Shown: positions 19,237 through 27,915 of the stretch, in pieces
Layout: the number at the start of each line of letters is the position of its first letter
Numbering within the stretch: the first letter of the stretch is position 1
From: Rhodoplanes sp.
Lineage (GTDB): Bacteria; Pseudomonadota; Alphaproteobacteria; Rhizobiales; Xanthobacteraceae
NCBI RefSeq assembly: GCF_013377085.1
Contig: NZ_JACAAX010000021.1
Coordinates: 1 to 64,000, forward strand
Length of the DNA: 64,000 bases
Direction: 5' to 3'
The notes under the pieces: model-generated
The model's database searches: none
What the model was told of the DNA's origin: nothing
The model's input: the letters and a program-made list of their open reading frames with translations, nothing else
Program-made: the position numbers and the translations under genes

Positions 19237-19632
19237 TCAATCGCTGGCCGTTCCCGGTCGGCTTCCCTCGTAGCGGAGATCCCGGAACGCCTCTGGTAAA
19301 TACTGCCGTTGCAATCCGTCGATGATCTCGTGGGCGCGTACGATCAAGCCCATCGGTGGCCATTCCGTCTCTTTCCCGCGAACGTCGACGGCGACGACGA
19401 TCTTCCAGTCCGGATACTCACGGAGCAGCCCCTGCAGCTCCTTCACGATCGGCGGCCTCAGCATGGCGAGATTGTTGATCTCGACCCTCTGTTCCGGCCC
19501 GCCCCAATTGTCGTCAAACACGAAATAGTCTGCCCGGGCATGGGGGTCCTCGGTGCCGTGACGCTGCAGCACGGCGGCGATCCTGTCGTACAGCTCGGCC
19601 CAGAGTCTCGCCTGCTCATCATCGTCAGTCAT
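19237..19632 (-). CDS. small acidic protein, candidate immunity partner
   Basis: A soluble 131-residue protein rich in acidic residues (begins MTDDDEQARLWAELYDRI) with no signal or membrane segment. I do not recognise a named family; the middle section (YFVFDDNWGGPEQRVEIN, then DWKIVVAVDVRG) has the alternating pattern of a compact alpha/beta protein. It begins 12 bases after the stop of the nuclease-like gene on the same strand. Small, acidic, directly downstream of a putative toxin: this is the usual place and make-up of an immunity gene, so I propose that role by context only. Confidence 0.6.
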   Translation of the reverse strand: MTDDDEQARLWAELYDRIAAVLQRHGTEDPHARADYFVFDDNWGGPEQRVEINNLAMLRPPIVKELQGLLREYPDWKIVVAVDVRGKETEWPPMGLIVRAHEIIDGLQRQYLPEAFRDLRYEGSRPGTASD

Positions 19633-19644
19633 CGCGATCGCCGA

Positions 19645-20349
19645 TCATTCGTTGCCGCGGAAGATAAATCGATTTCTGTAGCCGTAAATCAACTCCCGCA
19701 TTCTGATCATTCGATTGAAGTTTCGTATTCTGTGATCTGCGGACTCTTCGATCTCTCTGAGGAAGGTTCGCGCCTGATCAGGGGTCATTCTCTCGACGCT
19801 GATTCCATTCACGTCGATGAACTTTTCAAACCTCTCTTCGACTGCGTCTCTGTATGTCCGATGCGCCTTGTCCCAGGCGTTGTTGCCTTCGTAGTACAAA
19901 GGGCCCGTCTTCGCATCTTCAAAGACTTTACGCGTTTCGTCGGGTAGCGAAAGCTTGCGAAACACACTTTGAGGCATGAAGTGATGTCCGCTGGCCCTCG
20001 ATTTCGAGGCTGCATACTGCGTCCCCGGACTCCATTCGTTGTCGGGCGTCGCATCGGAGAGGACACGCGGATCGTCGCCGCCGCCGCTCGTCCACTGGCC
20101 ACCGTCCGGGCTTCCGGCCGGCAGGCGCGGTTGGTCCGGGTTGAAGCCGGCCTTGCAGCACGTTTCTGCGTAGCGCCTGAGCGTCGCGAGACAATGTGCG
20201 AAGGCGGCGTCCGAGGAGGCGGCAAGCGCTTGGCGGCGTTCGCGCGCGAGCCGAAGGTGCAGCCGCAGGAGCTTCACCTCGACGAGAAGCGCACCAGTGG
20301 AGATGCGCAACCGAGAGAGCTCCGCGGCGACGGAGGAGTCCTGCAACAT
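19645..20349 (-). CDS. putative nuclease-type toxin with GHH motif, behind GTA g9
   Basis: A 234-residue protein in three parts: a helical N-terminal region (residues 1-65), a linker with the motif FNPDQPRLPAGSPDGGQWTS at 69-88, and a C-terminal domain. The linker resembles a recurrent junction in alphaproteobacterial phage- and toxin-associated proteins. The C-terminal domain has GHHFMPQSVF at 121-130 and NNAWDKAHRTY at 156-166, so two His-containing motifs typical of HNH/AHH-like nuclease toxins. There is no secretion signal. The gene lies 95 bases after GTA tail gene g9 in the same direction and is followed by a candidate immunity gene. Nuclease activity and toxicity are inferred. Confidence 0.6.
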   Translation of the reverse strand: MLQDSSVAAELSRLRISTGALLVEVKLLRLHLRLARERRQALAASSDAAFAHCLATLRRYAETCCKAGFNPDQPRLPAGSPDGGQWTSGGGDDPRVLSDATPDNEWSPGTQYAASKSRASGHHFMPQSVFRKLSLPDETRKVFEDAKTGPLYYEGNNAWDKAHRTYRDAVEERFEKFIDVNGISVERMTPDQARTFLREIEESADHRIRNFNRMIRMRELIYGYRNRFIFRGNE

Positions 20350-20443
20350 CGGATGATCCGGAACGAAGATGGGGCAGCGGCAGTGGGCCGACCCGGACAG
20401 GCCGATAGGAGACGGCCCGGCGGCAACTGGGGACCGGTCGGCC

Positions 20444-20851
20444 TCACGCCGCCGCGAACGTCAGCGCGCCGGCCGACTCGAGCGCCAGGTCGTACGTCAC
20501 CTCGCCGTTGTGCTCGCCGGCAAATTCGAGGCTCACGATCTGGAACAGACCCGTCACGGTGCCGAAGTCCGGGATCACGAGCTGACAGGTCCGCACGGCG
20601 CCGTCGAAGAAGGTCTGGCGCAACAGCGCGTCGGAGGCCGCGTCCTTGAACAGGCCGCGCCCCGACACCGAGGCGCGCTTGACGCCGGCGCCGTCCAGAA
20701 GCTCGCGCCAGCGCTCGGCGGATTCGGCGTGGGTGATGTCCACGGTCTCGGCGTTGAAGGCGAGCTTTCGCGAGCGCAGGCCCGCGACCGTCACGAAACT
20801 CGCGCCGTCGAGCACCTTCAGCAGCAGATCCTTGCCTTTCTGGGCGGCCAT
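20444..20851 (-). CDS. GTA g9-like major tail protein (TP901-1 family)
   Basis: This 135-residue tail-tube protein begins MAAQKGKDLLLKVLDG, followed by FVTVAGLRSRKLAFNAETVDITHAES and a C-terminal FAGEHNGEVTYDLALESAG. That is the standard pattern of the phage major tail protein TP901-1 family (GTA gene 9). It polymerises into the tail tube. It is the last gene of the g6-g9 block; the next GTA gene, g10, is 17 kb away. Confidence 0.92.
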   Translation of the reverse strand: MAAQKGKDLLLKVLDGASFVTVAGLRSRKLAFNAETVDITHAESAERWRELLDGAGVKRASVSGRGLFKDAASDALLRQTFFDGAVRTCQLVIPDFGTVTGLFQIVSLEFAGEHNGEVTYDLALESAGALTFAAA

Positions 20852-20875
20852 GATGTCTCTCCGTATTTTTCTGGG

Positions 20876-21283
20876 TCAGGCCGGCTCGGTGACGGCGCGG
20901 AAGCGGACGAGCGCGTGATGGGTTCGCCCGTCGCTCTCCCGGCGCACGTCGGCGAGCGAGAAGCGCAGATTGACCAGGCGATGACCCGACAGCGTCAGCG
21001 GCGCGTCGTCGAGCGCCTGCAAGAGCGCGCCGGCGATCAGATGCGCCTCGCGATGCCCGCCCTGTCGCGACCAGGCATGCAGCGTGAGCTGATGCTCCTC
21101 GCCGGGCGCCTCGTCGGCCGAGAAATCGGTGACGCGCGCCTCGCCGAGCGTCACATAGGGAAAGGCGACGTGACGCGGCGGCGCGTCGTAGACACGTGCC
21201 CCGCCGAGCAGCGAGACGAGCGCCTCGTCGGCGGCAAGGGCGGAGTGGACGGCGCTGCGCAGCGCCACGGCAGCCGTGGACAT
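20876..21283 (-). CDS. GTA g8-like DUF3168 tail terminator
   Basis: Started at ATG 21283 (GAGG seven bases upstream; an in-frame ATG at 21295 is the alternative), the protein has 135 residues of the DUF3168 family: ALRSAVHSALAADEALVSLLGGARVYD, FPYVTLGEARVTDFS, HAWSRQGGHREAH. In GTA particles this is the tail-terminator/head-tail joining component. It is followed after 24 bases by g9. Confidence 0.9.
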   Translation of the reverse strand: MSTAAVALRSAVHSALAADEALVSLLGGARVYDAPPRHVAFPYVTLGEARVTDFSADEAPGEEHQLTLHAWSRQGGHREAHLIAGALLQALDDAPLTLSGHRLVNLRFSLADVRRESDGRTHHALVRFRAVTEPA

Positions 21284-21334
21284 GATGAGCCTCATGACGA
21301 TGCGATGTGACGCGGAGAAGTGTCGCCCCGTGGT

Positions 21335-21436
21335 TCCCTCCCCCCTTGTGGGGGAGGGACAGGGAGGGGGGTAAGCCACCCGCCGCAGAGCAAGATCCCC
21401 CCCCTTCCCGACCCTCCCCCACAAGGTGGGAGGGAG
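21335..21436. repeat. palindromic repeat between GTA g7 and g8
   Basis: Two outer arms, CCCTCCCCCCTTGTGGGGGAGGG at the left and CCTCCCCCACAAGGTGGGAGGG at the right, flank a spacer containing AAGCCACC. It resembles other dispersed intergenic palindromes of the region and opens a gap inside the GTA head-tail block. Confidence 0.75.
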
Positions 21437-21475
21437 CAGGCTGCGGAGGCGGCACGGCCGAACAAACCGATCTGA

Positions 21476-21799
21476 TCAGTCGGTGCGTTCCTCGGCGTCG
21501 ATCGCCAGGAAACGCCCGGCCGGGTCGAGGTCGCGGACGCCGGCGATGCGGAACAGGCGGGGGCCGAGACGCAGCCGATGGCGCGTCGTGATCTCGGGTC
21601 CGGACCGCACCACGATGCGATGCGTGACGGCGGCGCCCGCCGCATCCGCCTCGACGTCGTCACGCGCATTGCGCGACGTGACGGCGCTCCACAGGGTCAC
21701 GACCGCCGTGTAAGTGATCAGCACCCCGCCGGCGTCGTCGGCGGTCTCCACCGGCGCCTCGAGCACGAGGCGGCGGCGGAGGCGTCCGGGATCGATCAC
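21476..21799 (-). CDS. GTA g7-like head-tail adaptor
   Basis: Small head-tail joining protein of 107 residues. I start at GTG 21799, which overlaps the stop of g6 (GTGA). The sequence VIDPGRLRRRLVLEAP, TLWSAVTSRNARDDVEADA and RLFRIAGVRDLDPAGRFLAI is characteristic of phage head-tail adaptor proteins (GTA gene 7). Coupled to g6 upstream; separated from g8 by a repeat. Confidence 0.88.
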   Translation of the reverse strand: MIDPGRLRRRLVLEAPVETADDAGGVLITYTAVVTLWSAVTSRNARDDVEADAAGAAVTHRIVVRSGPEITTRHRLRLGPRLFRIAGVRDLDPAGRFLAIDAEERTD

Positions 21800-22359
21800 G
21801 GCGCCAGCACCCGATAGGGCGCGACCAGCGCGGCGACCGCGGCCGGCGGGCCGGTCTCGGGCTCGACGCCGCGGTGCTCGTAGAAATGCGCCAGCCACAA
21901 CCGCACGGCCTGCACCAACGGGGCCGGCACGGCCACCGCGTCGGCGCCGTAGCCGACCACGGCATCGAGCGCGATCCCGGCGACTCTCAGGCCCGGCGCC
22001 GGGACCGCCGGCAACGCGAAGGCGATCACGCCCGGGGCCGCGGCAATGTCCAGTGTGAACACCGACGGGTCGATCGCATGCGGCATCCCGTCCGCATCGT
22101 AGACACGCGCCGCAGCGACGGCGCACAGCGGCGCCGGCAGCACTTTTATGCGACCGCCCGCCGGCCAGGCGTCGCGCACGAGCCGCCAGGTCTGCGTCAG
22201 CAGAGCGCGACGCGTCGCCGTCTCCACCAGCTTTCGTGCGCCGGCGACGAGCGACCCGATCAGCGCATCGTCGTCGTCGTGGTCGACGCGCAGATACAGC
22301 TTCGCCTCGGCGAGCGTCAGCGGCTCGGCCGCGGGCGGGACGAGAAGCATGGAGGACAT
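21796..22359 (-). CDS. GTA g6-like head-tail connector protein
   Basis: This 187-residue connector (GTA gene 6, phiE125 gp8/gp6-like) starts at ATG 22359. The N-terminal PPAAEPLTLAEAKLYLRVDHDDDDALI is the standard family signature; RRALLTQTWRLVRDAWP and the C-terminal QAVRLWLAHFYEHRG follow. It opens the g6-g9 block. Its start lies only 51 bases from the divergent start of a protease gene, leaving little room for a promoter. Confidence 0.92.
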   Translation of the reverse strand: MSSMLLVPPAAEPLTLAEAKLYLRVDHDDDDALIGSLVAGARKLVETATRRALLTQTWRLVRDAWPAGGRIKVLPAPLCAVAAARVYDADGMPHAIDPSVFTLDIAAAPGVIAFALPAVPAPGLRVAGIALDAVVGYGADAVAVPAPLVQAVRLWLAHFYEHRGVEPETGPPAAVAALVAPYRVLAP

Positions 22360-22410
22360 CGCGGTCTCCGCTCGGTTGACAATTTTTTCGCCGTGCGGCT
22401 CATCGTGCGG

Positions 22411-23202
22411 ATGCGAAGCATCCCCGCCGCCCTCGCCGGCCTCTCGGCCCTCGTCCTGATGCCGGTCTCGTCGCTCTTGCCGTCGCCCGCCGCCGCCATG
22501 GTCGGCGACGCGCCCCCGGCGTCGGCGTCGATCGCCCGCCATGTCGTGATGATCGTCGGCTCGCACGGCACCTCGTGCACCGGCACGCTGATCTCGCAGA
22601 GCGTGGTGCTCACGGCGGCGCATTGCGTGCAGCCTGGCTCCGACTACAAGCTGGTGAGGTTCGATGCGGCGCGGAACCCGACGCTGCTGCCCGTCGCGAC
22701 GATCGCGCGGCATCCCGGGTTCGAGATGGCGGCGCTGCTCGGGCACCGCGCCACCGCCGACGTGGCGCTGCTGAAGGCCGAGTCGCCGCTGCCCGCGAGC
22801 TTCGCGCCGGCGCCGCTGGCACGCCGGACCGAGATCGCGGTCGGCGACGCCTTCACGGTGGCCGGCATGGGGGTGGCGGTGCGCGGCGATGGGCGCAGCG
22901 GCGGCACCGTGCGGGCGGCGTCCCTGGTCGCGACCGGCCAGCCAGGCTCGTTGCAGCTCCGTCTGGTCGATGCGGCGACCAAGGGCGAGCAGCCCGGCCG
23001 CGGCGCCTGCACGGGCGATTCCGGCGCACCGGCCTTCGCCGAGGAGGACGGCCGGTTGGCCGTCGCGGGCGTGGTGAGCTGGTCGACAGGGCCGAAACTC
23101 ACCGCCGGCTGCGGCGGCCTCACCGGGGTGACGCCCCTCTCCCGCTACCGCTCCTGGATCGCCGAGGCGGCCCAGAAGCTCGGCACCAGGCTCGCCCCCT
23201 GA
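22411..23202 (+). CDS. exported trypsin-like serine protease (S1 family)
   Basis: A 263-residue secreted or periplasmic protease. Signal peptide at residues 1-29 (ends PSPAAA), then the complete S1 triad: His71 in LTAAHC, Asp117 in TADVALLK and Ser204 in CTGDSGAP. The conserved Cys pair around His71 is present. ATG 22411 was chosen because it begins the signal peptide; a GTG at 22393 is possible. It is inserted divergently between GTA g6 and the terminase block. Substrate unknown. Confidence 0.9.
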   Translation: MRSIPAALAGLSALVLMPVSSLLPSPAAAMVGDAPPASASIARHVVMIVGSHGTSCTGTLISQSVVLTAAHCVQPGSDYKLVRFDAARNPTLLPVATIARHPGFEMAALLGHRATADVALLKAESPLPASFAPAPLARRTEIAVGDAFTVAGMGVAVRGDGRSGGTVRAASLVATGQPGSLQLRLVDAATKGEQPGRGACTGDSGAPAFAEEDGRLAVAGVVSWSTGPKLTAGCGGLTGVTPLSRYRSWIAEAAQKLGTRLAP

Positions 23203-23367
23203 GGGCGCCGGCCGCGGCTCGTCAGCGTCTTTCCACAGGCGACGGAACTCACTAGGGCCCATCGCGTTGGCATCGATGCGAAGCCCGCCGAGCCAGACGG
23301 GCGGCACCGCTCAAGACCGGCCCCCAAAACCTGCCCGGAGCCTCCGGACGCCGACTCTCTTCGGATC

Positions 23368-25752
23368 ATGAAACTGAGCACCCCCGGCCCAACCCGCCAG
23401 ACCAGCGCCGACCAGCATTTCCATCTGCTGGTCGACGCCGTGACGGACTATGCGATCTCGATGCTGGACCCGGATGGGACGGTGACGACCTGGAATGCGG
23501 GTGCCCAGCGCATCGAGGGCTTCTCACCCGCGGAGGCGATCGGCGTGCCGATCGCCCGCTTCTTCACGGCTGAGGACCAGGCCGCCGGCGTGCCGCACCG
23601 GCTGCTCGACTCCGCGCGCAACGACGGCCGCGCCGAAGCGGAGACGTGGCGGCTGCGCAAGGACGGGACGCGATTCTGGGCCTCGTCGGTGATACGGCCG
23701 GTTCACGACGGCACCAAGCGGCTGATCGGCTTCGCCCTCGTCACCCGCGATCTCTCCGAGCGCAAGGCGGCCGAGACTGCGCTGCACGCCAGCGAGCGCA
23801 ACTTCCGCCTGCTGATCGACAGCCTGTCCGACCACGCCATCTACGTGCTCGATCCGAGCGGGGTGATCACCAACTGGAACGCCGGTGCCGAGCGATTGAA
23901 GGGCTACACGGCCGACGAGATCCTCGGCCAGCACTTCTCGCACTTCTACACCCGTGAGGACCGGCTCGGCGGCGTTCCCGTGCGGGTGCTCGACACCGCG
24001 CTGCGCGAGGGCCGCTACGAGGCCGAAGGCTGGCGCATGCGCAAGGACGGCAGCCGCTTCTGGGCCTCCGTGGTGGTCGAGCCGATCCGCGCCGAGGGCG
24101 GCAAGCTCATCGGCTTCGCCAAGATCACCCGCGACGTCACCGAGCGCCGCGCCGCCCAGGAGGCGTTGCGCGAGAGCGAGCGCCAGTTCCGCCTGCTGGT
24201 GAAGGGCGTCACCGACTACGCGCTCTACATGCTCGATCCGAACGGCATCATCAGCAACTGGAACGCCGGTGCCGAGGCCATCAAGGGTTATGCGGCGGAC
24301 GAGATCGTCGGCCAGCACTTCTCGCGTTTCTACACCGAGCAGGACCGCGCCACCGGCGCGCCGGCCCGCGCCCTGCAGACCGCGGCCAGCGAGGGCCGCT
24401 ACGAGGCCGAGGGCTGGCGCGTGCGCCGCGACGGCCGGCTGTTCTGGGCCCATGTGGTGATCGACCCGATCCGCGACGAGCGCGGCGCCCTGATCGGCTT
24501 CGCCAAGATCACCCGCGACATCACCGAGCGGCGCGAGGCCCAGAAGGCGCTGCAGCAGGCCGAGGCCCAGCGCGCCCGCGCCCAGAAGATGGAGGCGCTG
24601 GGTCAGCTCACCGGCGGGGTCGCCCACGACTTCAACAACCTGCTGATGATCATCGGCGGCCACCTCGGGACACTGCGCAGCCTCGCCGGCACCGAGCCGA
24701 AGAGCCTGCGCGCCGTCGAGGCGATCACCATCGCGACCCGGCGCGGCGAGACGCTGACCCGCCAGCTCCTCACCTTCTCGCGCCGACAGACGCTCAATCC
24801 GGTGGTGATCCGGGTCGACGAGCACCTCGACGGCTTCCGCACCATGCTGGAAAGCTCGATCGGCGGCACCGTCACGCTGGCGCTGGACGTGCGCCGCGCC
24901 GTCTGGCCCGTGAAGGTCGATGTCAGCGAGCTCGAGCTCGCGCTGGTCAATCTCACCGTCAATGCGCGCGACGCCATGACGAACGGCGGCATCATCACGA
25001 TCGTCTGCGAGAACGTCCATCTCGCCACCGGCGACACGCCGCATCCGCTGACGGGCGAATTCGTCGCCATCTCGGTCGCCGACACCGGCACCGGTATCGC
25101 GGCCGACATCCTGGCCAATGTGTTCGATCCCTTCTTCACCACCAAGCAGGCCCAGCAGGGCACCGGCCTCGGCCTCTCCCAGGTGCACGGCTTCGCCCAT
25201 CAATCGGGCGGCACCGTCACGATCGACAGCAGGCTGAATGCCGGTACCACCGTCACGCTCTATCTGCCGCGCTCACATGAACGGATGCGCGAGAGCGGCA
25301 GCACCCCACCGGCCACCGCCGCGCCGGACAGCACGGCCCTGCTGGTCGAGGACAATCCCGACGTCGCCGAGATCAGCGCCGCCATGCTGGTCGAGCTCGG
25401 CTACCAGGTGGAGCGCGCAAGCAACGCCGCCGGCGCGCTGGCGATCCTGGCCGAGCGCGACTTCAACCTGATGGTCAGCGACGTGGTGATGGCCGGCGAC
25501 ATGGACGGCTTCGCGCTCGCCCGCACGATCCGCCAGCGCCGGCCCGACATGCCGATCGTGCTGGTGACCGGCTACAGCGAGGCTGCCGCCAAGGCCGCCG
25601 CCGAATTCACGGTGGTGCGAAAGCCGTTCCAGCTCGCCGACCTCAGCCGCGCCACCGCCAAGGCGATCGTCGAGGCCGGCGAAGGCGCGCCGAGCAATCT
25701 GGTCCGGCTCAGCAAGGCACGCCGCCGCCCGCACGGCGACGACGAGGCGTGA
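23368..25752 (+). CDS. soluble hybrid histidine kinase with three PAS domains
   Basis: A 794-residue sensor kinase without signal peptide or membrane segment, so cytoplasmic. Order: three PAS domains at about residues 20-130, 145-255 and 268-380; a HisKA-like dimerisation region with phospho-accepting His420 in GGVAHDFNNLL; an HATPase with NARDAM and DTGTGIA; and a C-terminal receiver at about 650-765 with phospho-Asp705 in VSDVVM. The PAS units are strongly alike, with repeated WNAGAE and FAKITRD segments, which indicates internal duplication. No cognate response regulator gene is adjacent. Confidence 0.93.
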   Translation: MKLSTPGPTRQTSADQHFHLLVDAVTDYAISMLDPDGTVTTWNAGAQRIEGFSPAEAIGVPIARFFTAEDQAAGVPHRLLDSARNDGRAEAETWRLRKDGTRFWASSVIRPVHDGTKRLIGFALVTRDLSERKAAETALHASERNFRLLIDSLSDHAIYVLDPSGVITNWNAGAERLKGYTADEILGQHFSHFYTREDRLGGVPVRVLDTALREGRYEAEGWRMRKDGSRFWASVVVEPIRAEGGKLIGFAKITRDVTERRAAQEALRESERQFRLLVKGVTDYALYMLDPNGIISNWNAGAEAIKGYAADEIVGQHFSRFYTEQDRATGAPARALQTAASEGRYEAEGWRVRRDGRLFWAHVVIDPIRDERGALIGFAKITRDITERREAQKALQQAEAQRARAQKMEALGQLTGGVAHDFNNLLMIIGGHLGTLRSLAGTEPKSLRAVEAITIATRRGETLTRQLLTFSRRQTLNPVVIRVDEHLDGFRTMLESSIGGTVTLALDVRRAVWPVKVDVSELELALVNLTVNARDAMTNGGIITIVCENVHLATGDTPHPLTGEFVAISVADTGTGIAADILANVFDPFFTTKQAQQGTGLGLSQVHGFAHQSGGTVTIDSRLNAGTTVTLYLPRSHERMRESGSTPPATAAPDSTALLVEDNPDVAEISAAMLVELGYQVERASNAAGALAILAERDFNLMVSDVVMAGDMDGFALARTIRQRRPDMPIVLVTGYSEAAAKAAAEFTVVRKPFQLADLSRATAKAIVEAGEGAPSNLVRLSKARRRPHGDDEA

Positions 25753-25766
25753 GCTCGATGCAGAAT

Positions 25767-25850
25767 GTAGGGTGGGCAAAGGCGCGCAACGCGCGCCGTG
25801 CCCACGCAGACGATTACGCGACGGTGGGCACGCGTCGCCTTCGACCCTAC
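25767..25850. repeat. palindromic repeat with GTAGGGTGGGC ends
   Basis: Begins GTAGGGTGGGCAAAGGCGCG and ends CGCCTTCGACCCTAC. It contains the GCGCGCAACGCGCGC hairpin. It lies between the hybrid kinase and the end of the terminase gene, which converge here, so it may act as a bidirectional terminator. Confidence 0.75.
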
Positions 25851-25863
25851 GGCGAGCCTCGAT

Positions 25864-27132
25864 CTACAGCCGCCGCACCCGTGGTCCCCCGCGAGACCCT
25901 GCGGTCAGCGACGTGACGGCCCAGACCAGGGCGTCGAGGCGGTCGGGGGAGCGGCCGGAGGAGAGGCCGTCGAGGCCGAAATCGGCCATCTCGTCCTCGA
26001 GCGCCGGAAAGGCGCCGACATGCTTCACCCGGCCCTGCTCGTAGAGCGCCGCGACCGGCTCGGCCCGGAGCCACTTTCCGCGCGTCGCATGCACGGCCTT
26101 CACCGGCACGGCGGGATCGACCTCGCGCAGCACCGTCCTCACCATCTCGCCGCCCATGTTGACCTCGGCCACGATGGCGTCGGCCTCGAGCCGGCGGACC
26201 AGCGCGACCGCCCGCGCCGCCCAGGCGGCCGGCGTCAGCCCGGCGCTGGAGGCATCCTCCAGCACGTAGACGACACCGCCCTCGCCGCGTCCGGCGGCGA
26301 CGATGCCGCAGGCGTCGGCGCCGCGGCGCGACGAGCCGGGCGGATCGAGCCCGACCACGATGCGCGACAAGGCAGGCGCGCTCCGCACCCGGCAGGCCTC
26401 GATCAGGGCGCGCGACCACAGCGCATCGGGGCGATCCTCGATCAGCTCGCCGTCCAGCTCCTGGCGTCCGAGGCGGGTGCCGGCGTAGCGCGCGACCACC
26501 GTCTCCAGGAACGCCGGCGAGAGGTTGGCGCCGTTCGCCGCCGTGCCGGCCCGCGTCAGGCGCGTGTGCGGATCGGCGATCAGTCTCTTGATCAGCGGGA
26601 TCGGCCGCGGCGTCGTGGTGATCATTTGGCGCGGTCTTGGGCCGAGGCGCAGGCCGAACTGCAGCATGTCGAAAGCCTGTTCGGCATAACGCCACTTGGC
26701 CAGCTCGTCGCACCACGCGGCATCGAACTGCGGGCCGCGCAAAGAATCCGGGTCGTCGGCCGAGAACACCTGGGCGACGGCGCCGTTGCGCCATTCCAGC
26801 CGGCGGCGGGTCGGCACCCACAGGGGGCGCTGCGCCCGCGGCGACGTCTTCAGGATCCCCGAAGGCCCCTCCACCATCACGTCGCGGGCGTCCCGCTCGC
26901 TCTCGCCGACCAGCGCCAGCGCGCCGTAGCGATGCGCCGCCCAAGGCGGCGTGCCGTGCACCAGGGCCCGCACCCATTCGGCGCCGAGCCTGGTCTTGCC
27001 GGCGCCGCGCCCGCCCAGCACCAGCCAGGTGATCCACGGCGTGCCGTCCTGGCCGGCCTCGGCATGCTGCTGGTGCGGATGGGCGAACAGCGCGAAGTCG
27101 TCAGCGAGCCGCCTCAGGATCGCCGGCGGCAT
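25864..27132 (-). CDS. GTA g2-like terminase large subunit
   Basis: DNA-packaging motor of 422 residues, from ATG 27132. Walker A GGRGAGKT lies at residues 40-47, the Walker B region is in FDAAWCDELAKW, and the motor coupling segment MITTTPRP follows. The C-terminal nuclease half shows VGLDPPGSS and an acidic DEMADFG. In GTAs this protein packages random host DNA. Its start overlaps the preceding small-terminase-like gene by 32 bases. The pair sits between capsid and g6 instead of ahead of the portal gene. Confidence 0.93.
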   Translation of the reverse strand: MPPAILRRLADDFALFAHPHQQHAEAGQDGTPWITWLVLGGRGAGKTRLGAEWVRALVHGTPPWAAHRYGALALVGESERDARDVMVEGPSGILKTSPRAQRPLWVPTRRRLEWRNGAVAQVFSADDPDSLRGPQFDAAWCDELAKWRYAEQAFDMLQFGLRLGPRPRQMITTTPRPIPLIKRLIADPHTRLTRAGTAANGANLSPAFLETVVARYAGTRLGRQELDGELIEDRPDALWSRALIEACRVRSAPALSRIVVGLDPPGSSRRGADACGIVAAGRGEGGVVYVLEDASSAGLTPAAWAARAVALVRRLEADAIVAEVNMGGEMVRTVLREVDPAVPVKAVHATRGKWLRAEPVAALYEQGRVKHVGAFPALEDEMADFGLDGLSSGRSPDRLDALVWAVTSLTAGSRGGPRVRRL

Positions 27133-27652
27133 CTCCCGCAGGAGCGTCGTCGTCAGGCCGGTCGCGCACGAGCTGCTCAATGCGGCGCGCAAGCACGCGA
27201 CGGAACTCGTCGATGTCTCGGGGCATGTCGTCATCGGGGTCCTGCGCGGCGTCGGGCTCGCGCATGCGGCGCACTTTTGCGAGCGTGTCGGTCAGGCGTT
27301 CGAGGCTGCGGACGATACGCTCGCTGTCGGTCGCCGAGGCGATCTTGCGCACCTTTCCGGCGCGGGCCTTCTCGATGGCGGCGAGCTCCTTCGCCACCGC
27401 CTGCTCCAGGCGCCGGATCAGCGTGTCCGGCGCGCCAGGTCGCTTCGGCGAAGTAGGCGCATCGCCCATGTCGCCGGCCGGTCTGTCGCGCCTCAGCCAT
27501 CCCTGCTTCTCGACCAGATTGTGAAAGGTCGACACCGGGAGATCGAAGGCCAGCGCAATCGCTGTCTTCGACTCGTCCGTCTCCTCGTAGCGTCGGCGCA
27601 GCGCCTCGAGGACTTCGGGACTCCAGATACGCTTGGTGAACCGGTCCCGCAT
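27101..27652 (-). CDS. GTA g1-like terminase small subunit, HTH protein
   Basis: A 183-residue protein with an N-terminal helix-turn-helix (WSPEVLEALRRRYEETDESK, then AIALAFDLPVSTFHNLVEKQ, residues about 9-55) and long charged helices after it (LIRRLEQAVAKELAAIEKAR, ERIVRSLERLTDTLAKVRRM). A DNA-binding head plus coiled-coil, placed directly before the large terminase and overlapping it, fits a small terminase subunit. The sequence family itself is not one I recognise with certainty. Start 27652 was chosen; an upstream ATG in frame lacks support. Confidence 0.75.
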   Translation of the reverse strand: MRDRFTKRIWSPEVLEALRRRYEETDESKTAIALAFDLPVSTFHNLVEKQGWLRRDRPAGDMGDAPTSPKRPGAPDTLIRRLEQAVAKELAAIEKARAGKVRKIASATDSERIVRSLERLTDTLAKVRRMREPDAAQDPDDDMPRDIDEFRRVLARRIEQLVRDRPDDDAPAGDAAGDPEAAR

Positions 27653-27915
27653 GGCGGCCCCGCTGGGTCGATCGATGGAACGGGAGAGCAGCAGGCGCGG
27701 CACAGGCGCCGGCGCTGCGGGCGCGCAAAGTCGCGTCGCCCGGCCTGGCGCGATCCGCCACCGGATCATCAGTATCGAGGCCGGCTCATGCGGAAGCCCG
27801 CCTCACCGTCCGGGCGAAACCCGAACGCCCATCGACGCCGAAGGCCGGCCGCGGCAGGCCCTGCCCCCGGCCGAGGAGCCGGGTCCGGGTCCGAGGCGCC
27901 GTCCGGGCGTCCGTG

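Noticed and set aside
21335-21436. Repetitive G/C tracts considered as a CRISPR-like array
   Set aside because: Only two arms of one palindrome, no series of equal repeats with unique spacers. No CRISPR array was found anywhere in the window.
22371-22404. TTGACA as a possible -35 box for the protease gene
   Set aside because: The -35 hexamer is exact, but no acceptable -10 hexamer lies 16-18 bases downstream, and the start would fall almost on the start codon.
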